This document shows positions 6,496 through 7,614 of a DNA stretch of 7,614 bases, piece by piece. Position 1 is the stretch's first letter. Each line of letters begins with the position of its first letter. Below the pieces are notes generated by a model. That model was given only the letters and a program-made list of their open reading frames with translations. It searched no databases and was not told the DNA's origin. The DNA comes from Rhizobium sp. Q54 (GTDB lineage: Bacteria; Pseudomonadota; Alphaproteobacteria; Rhizobiales; Beijerinckiaceae): contig CAMDKB010000227.1 in assembly GCA_945901195.1 (NCBI GenBank), positions 1-7,614 on the forward strand. The letters are read 5' to 3'. The translations under genes and the position numbers were made by a program.

Positions 6496-7128
6496 TTAGT
6501 CTTCCTCGTCTTCGGCTGTTGCAAAATTCTGCGAACCGTGGGCCGGCATCTGGGAACCTGGACGACGATCCGTCTGGAACCGCGCAGGGCGCTCGGTCCG
6601 CTCGGCCGGATCGCGGCCAATCTTTTGCGCAAGATGAATGAGATCGACGAACTCATCCGCCTGGCGACGCAACTCGTCGGCCACCATGGGCGGGTGCGTT
6701 GTAATCGTTGAGACGACCGATACGCGGACCCCCTTGCGCTGCAAGGCTTCGACCAGCGAACGGAAGTCGCCATCGCCTGAAAACAGCACGATATGATCGA
6801 GGTGATCGGCCATTTCCATGGCGTCTACCGCGAGCTCAATGTCCATGTTGCCCTTGATCTTGCGGCGACCCAAGGAGTCGACGAATTCCTTTGTCGGCTT
6901 GGTGACGACGGCGTAGCCATTGTAATCAAGCCAGTCGATCAGTGGGCGTATGGAGGAATATTCCTGATCTTCAACCAGCGCGGTATAATAGAAGGCGCGA
7001 ACCAAACGGCCGCGAGAATGAAACTCTTTCAAAAGTCGCTTGTAATCAATGTCAAATCCAAGCGACTTTGCTGTCGCATAAAGGTTTGCACCGTCGATAA
7101 AAAGCGCAATGCGTTCGATATCAGCCAT
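6496..7128 (-). CDS. NYN domain protein (LabA/DUF88 family), probable ribonuclease
   Basis: The 210-residue product is a PIN-like NYN domain followed by a polar tail. Acidic residues expected to hold metal are visible: Asp12 in FIDGANLY (11-17, with Asn15), Asp96 in KGNMDIELAVDAM (92-104), and Asp119 and Asp121 in LFSGDGDF (115-122). Then come GVRVSVVS (133-140) and a region ending near VDLIHLAQKIG at 161-171. Residues 172-210 look disordered and end in acidic AEDEED. Known relatives include cyanobacterial LabA and other NYN proteins thought to act on RNA; the substrate here is unknown. No membrane segment or signal peptide is seen. The ATG at 7128 begins the conserved first strand directly, although the Shine-Dalgarno is weak. 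It is the first gene of a likely two-gene unit with the UDG gene 29 nt downstream. Family assignment is firm, biological role open. Confidence 0.92.
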   Translation of the reverse strand: MADIERIALFIDGANLYATAKSLGFDIDYKRLLKEFHSRGRLVRAFYYTALVEDQEYSSIRPLIDWLDYNGYAVVTKPTKEFVDSLGRRKIKGNMDIELAVDAMEMADHLDHIVLFSGDGDFRSLVEALQRKGVRVSVVSTITTHPPMVADELRRQADEFVDLIHLAQKIGRDPAERTERPARFQTDRRPGSQMPAHGSQNFATAEDEED

Positions 7129-7145
7129 AGACCCAATCTCAAGTT

Positions 7146-7167
7146 GTAGTTGCTGTCCCGTAGTTGC
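7146..7167. repeat. 8-bp direct repeat in the 5' leader of the NYN gene
   Basis: GTAGTTGC occurs at 7146-7153 and again at 7160-7167, 14 bp apart, 18-39 nt upstream of the NYN start codon. It could be a binding site for a regulator or a chance duplication. Confidence 0.3.
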
Positions 7168-7554
7168 CCCATTCCTTTAAAATCGAAGCCGAGCTTAAAG
7201 TTCAAGAGCCGAATTCATATTTTATGTCTGATTAAATTTCCGGAATCTGCATCCAGCAGTCGGTCTGCCTACCAAGCTTCCCCCAGCTAGTATAGCTAAC
7301 CAAGACTCTAGCTACAATTCCATCGGCATACAAAGTCAAGCAAAGATTTGGGGAAAACCTAAAATTTTAATGGAATTTAATGAGCTTGGCCTTTTTTTTC
7401 AAATTACTTTAAGATCGAAAGTCATGCCAGATAATACAAATTTTCCAATCCTTGTTTGTGCTGCAAACAGGGCAATCGGGTGAAGAAGTCCGTGACAATC
7501 TGGTGAAAGGCTGAATCTGTCGCGGTCCACTGATTCTTGAGGTGGAGCACGACG

Positions 7555-7614
7555 ATGGCGCATGATGGACTAGACTTCGCAGCGGCTGTTGAGACGACAA
7601 GTTTTCTTTGTTAC
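7555..7614 (+). CDS. possible start of an unidentified gene, cut by window edge
   Basis: An ATG at 7555 opens a frame that stays open for 20 codons to the window end (MAHDGLDFAAAVETTSFLCY). The purine-rich GAGGTGGAG at 7539-7547 lies seven bases upstream and is a good Shine-Dalgarno candidate. The fragment is too short to identify, and the second ATG at 7565 is in another frame. It would be divergent from the NYN gene. This is a tentative call based mainly on the ribosome binding site. Confidence 0.25.
   Translation, partial: MAHDGLDFAAAVETTSFLCY

Larger units (their letters stand above)
7129..7614. other. AT-rich region upstream of the NYN gene without a recognised gene
   Basis: No reading frame here has recognisable protein motifs. 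From about 7180 to 7440 the sequence is clearly richer in A and T than the rest of the window. It holds an AGCTA-N3-TAGCT dyad (7285-7297), a palindrome TTCCGGAA (7238-7245), tandem TTTAATG copies 10 bp apart (7366-7372 and 7376-7382), an eight-T run (7392-7399), and near-identical TTTAARATCGAA copies at 7176-7187 and 7408-7419. On the minus strand TAAAAT (7219-7224) resembles a -10 box for the NYN gene, but no good -35 element lies at the right distance. A 63-codon minus-strand frame (7409-7600) has a composition unlike a normal protein and is not called. I see no complete tRNA, insertion-sequence end or att site. Confidence 0.5.

Noticed and set aside
7254..7275. tRNA-like 3' end ending in CTACCA
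   Set aside because: No T-arm, anticodon arm or matching acceptor strand can be folded around it.
7384..7399. Intrinsic terminator suggested by the eight-T run
   Set aside because: No stable GC stem directly precedes the T run on the plus strand, and no upstream gene would need it.
7409..7600. 63-codon minus-strand frame as a transposase remnant
   Set aside because: Ser/Arg/Pro-rich with no DDE or HTH motif and no flanking inverted repeats; the overlapping 54-codon frame ending at 7399 is also unrecognisable.

Overview
The window is most likely chromosomal DNA of an alphaproteobacterium, probably of the Sphingomonadales. The basis is the style of the proteins (an Slt-type transglycosylase with an Ala/Pro-rich N-terminal linker, an [Fe-S] family 5-type uracil-DNA glycosylase ending in an HCSRYNTNTG motif, a dapA/smpB neighbourhood), moderately high GC and weak Shine-Dalgarno sites. 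The taxonomic call is inference; no rRNA or other marker is present. Six protein genes are firmly identified, and one of them (the leftmost) is cut by the window edge.

Layout. 1-767, minus strand: alpha/beta hydrolase lacking its C-terminus. 768-952: short spacer holding a strong 34-nt hairpin. 953-3448, minus: periplasmic soluble lytic murein transglycosylase (slt). 3449-3692: divergent promoter region between slt and dapA, with an elaborate inverted repeat (3565-3605) and a small dyad just upstream of dapA. 3693-5756, plus: three closely packed genes, dapA, a PaiB-type FMN-binding protein and smpB, with spacings of 29 nt and 1 nt, almost certainly one operon. 5792-7128, minus: UDG gene preceded by an NYN/LabA-type nuclease gene, 29 nt apart and read as NYN then UDG, convergent with smpB. 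7129-7614: an AT-rich stretch with no convincing gene except a possible gene start at 7555.

How the genes relate. slt (peptidoglycan cleavage) and dapA (first committed step to diaminopimelate, a peptidoglycan precursor, and lysine) are divergently arranged and share one regulatory region. smpB is the protein partner of tmRNA in ribosome rescue; its GTG start sits 1 nt after the stop of the PaiB-like gene, so translational coupling is likely. The NYN nuclease and the uracil-DNA glycosylase look co-transcribed, but no functional link is established.

This is mainly a housekeeping region. I found no CRISPR array, prophage, toxin-antitoxin pair or recognisable insertion sequence, and no evidence for a new multi-gene system. 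The items most worth a second look are the three strong hairpins (859-892, 3565-3605, 6411-6435), the NYN-UDG gene pair, and the compositional change to the right of 7129.
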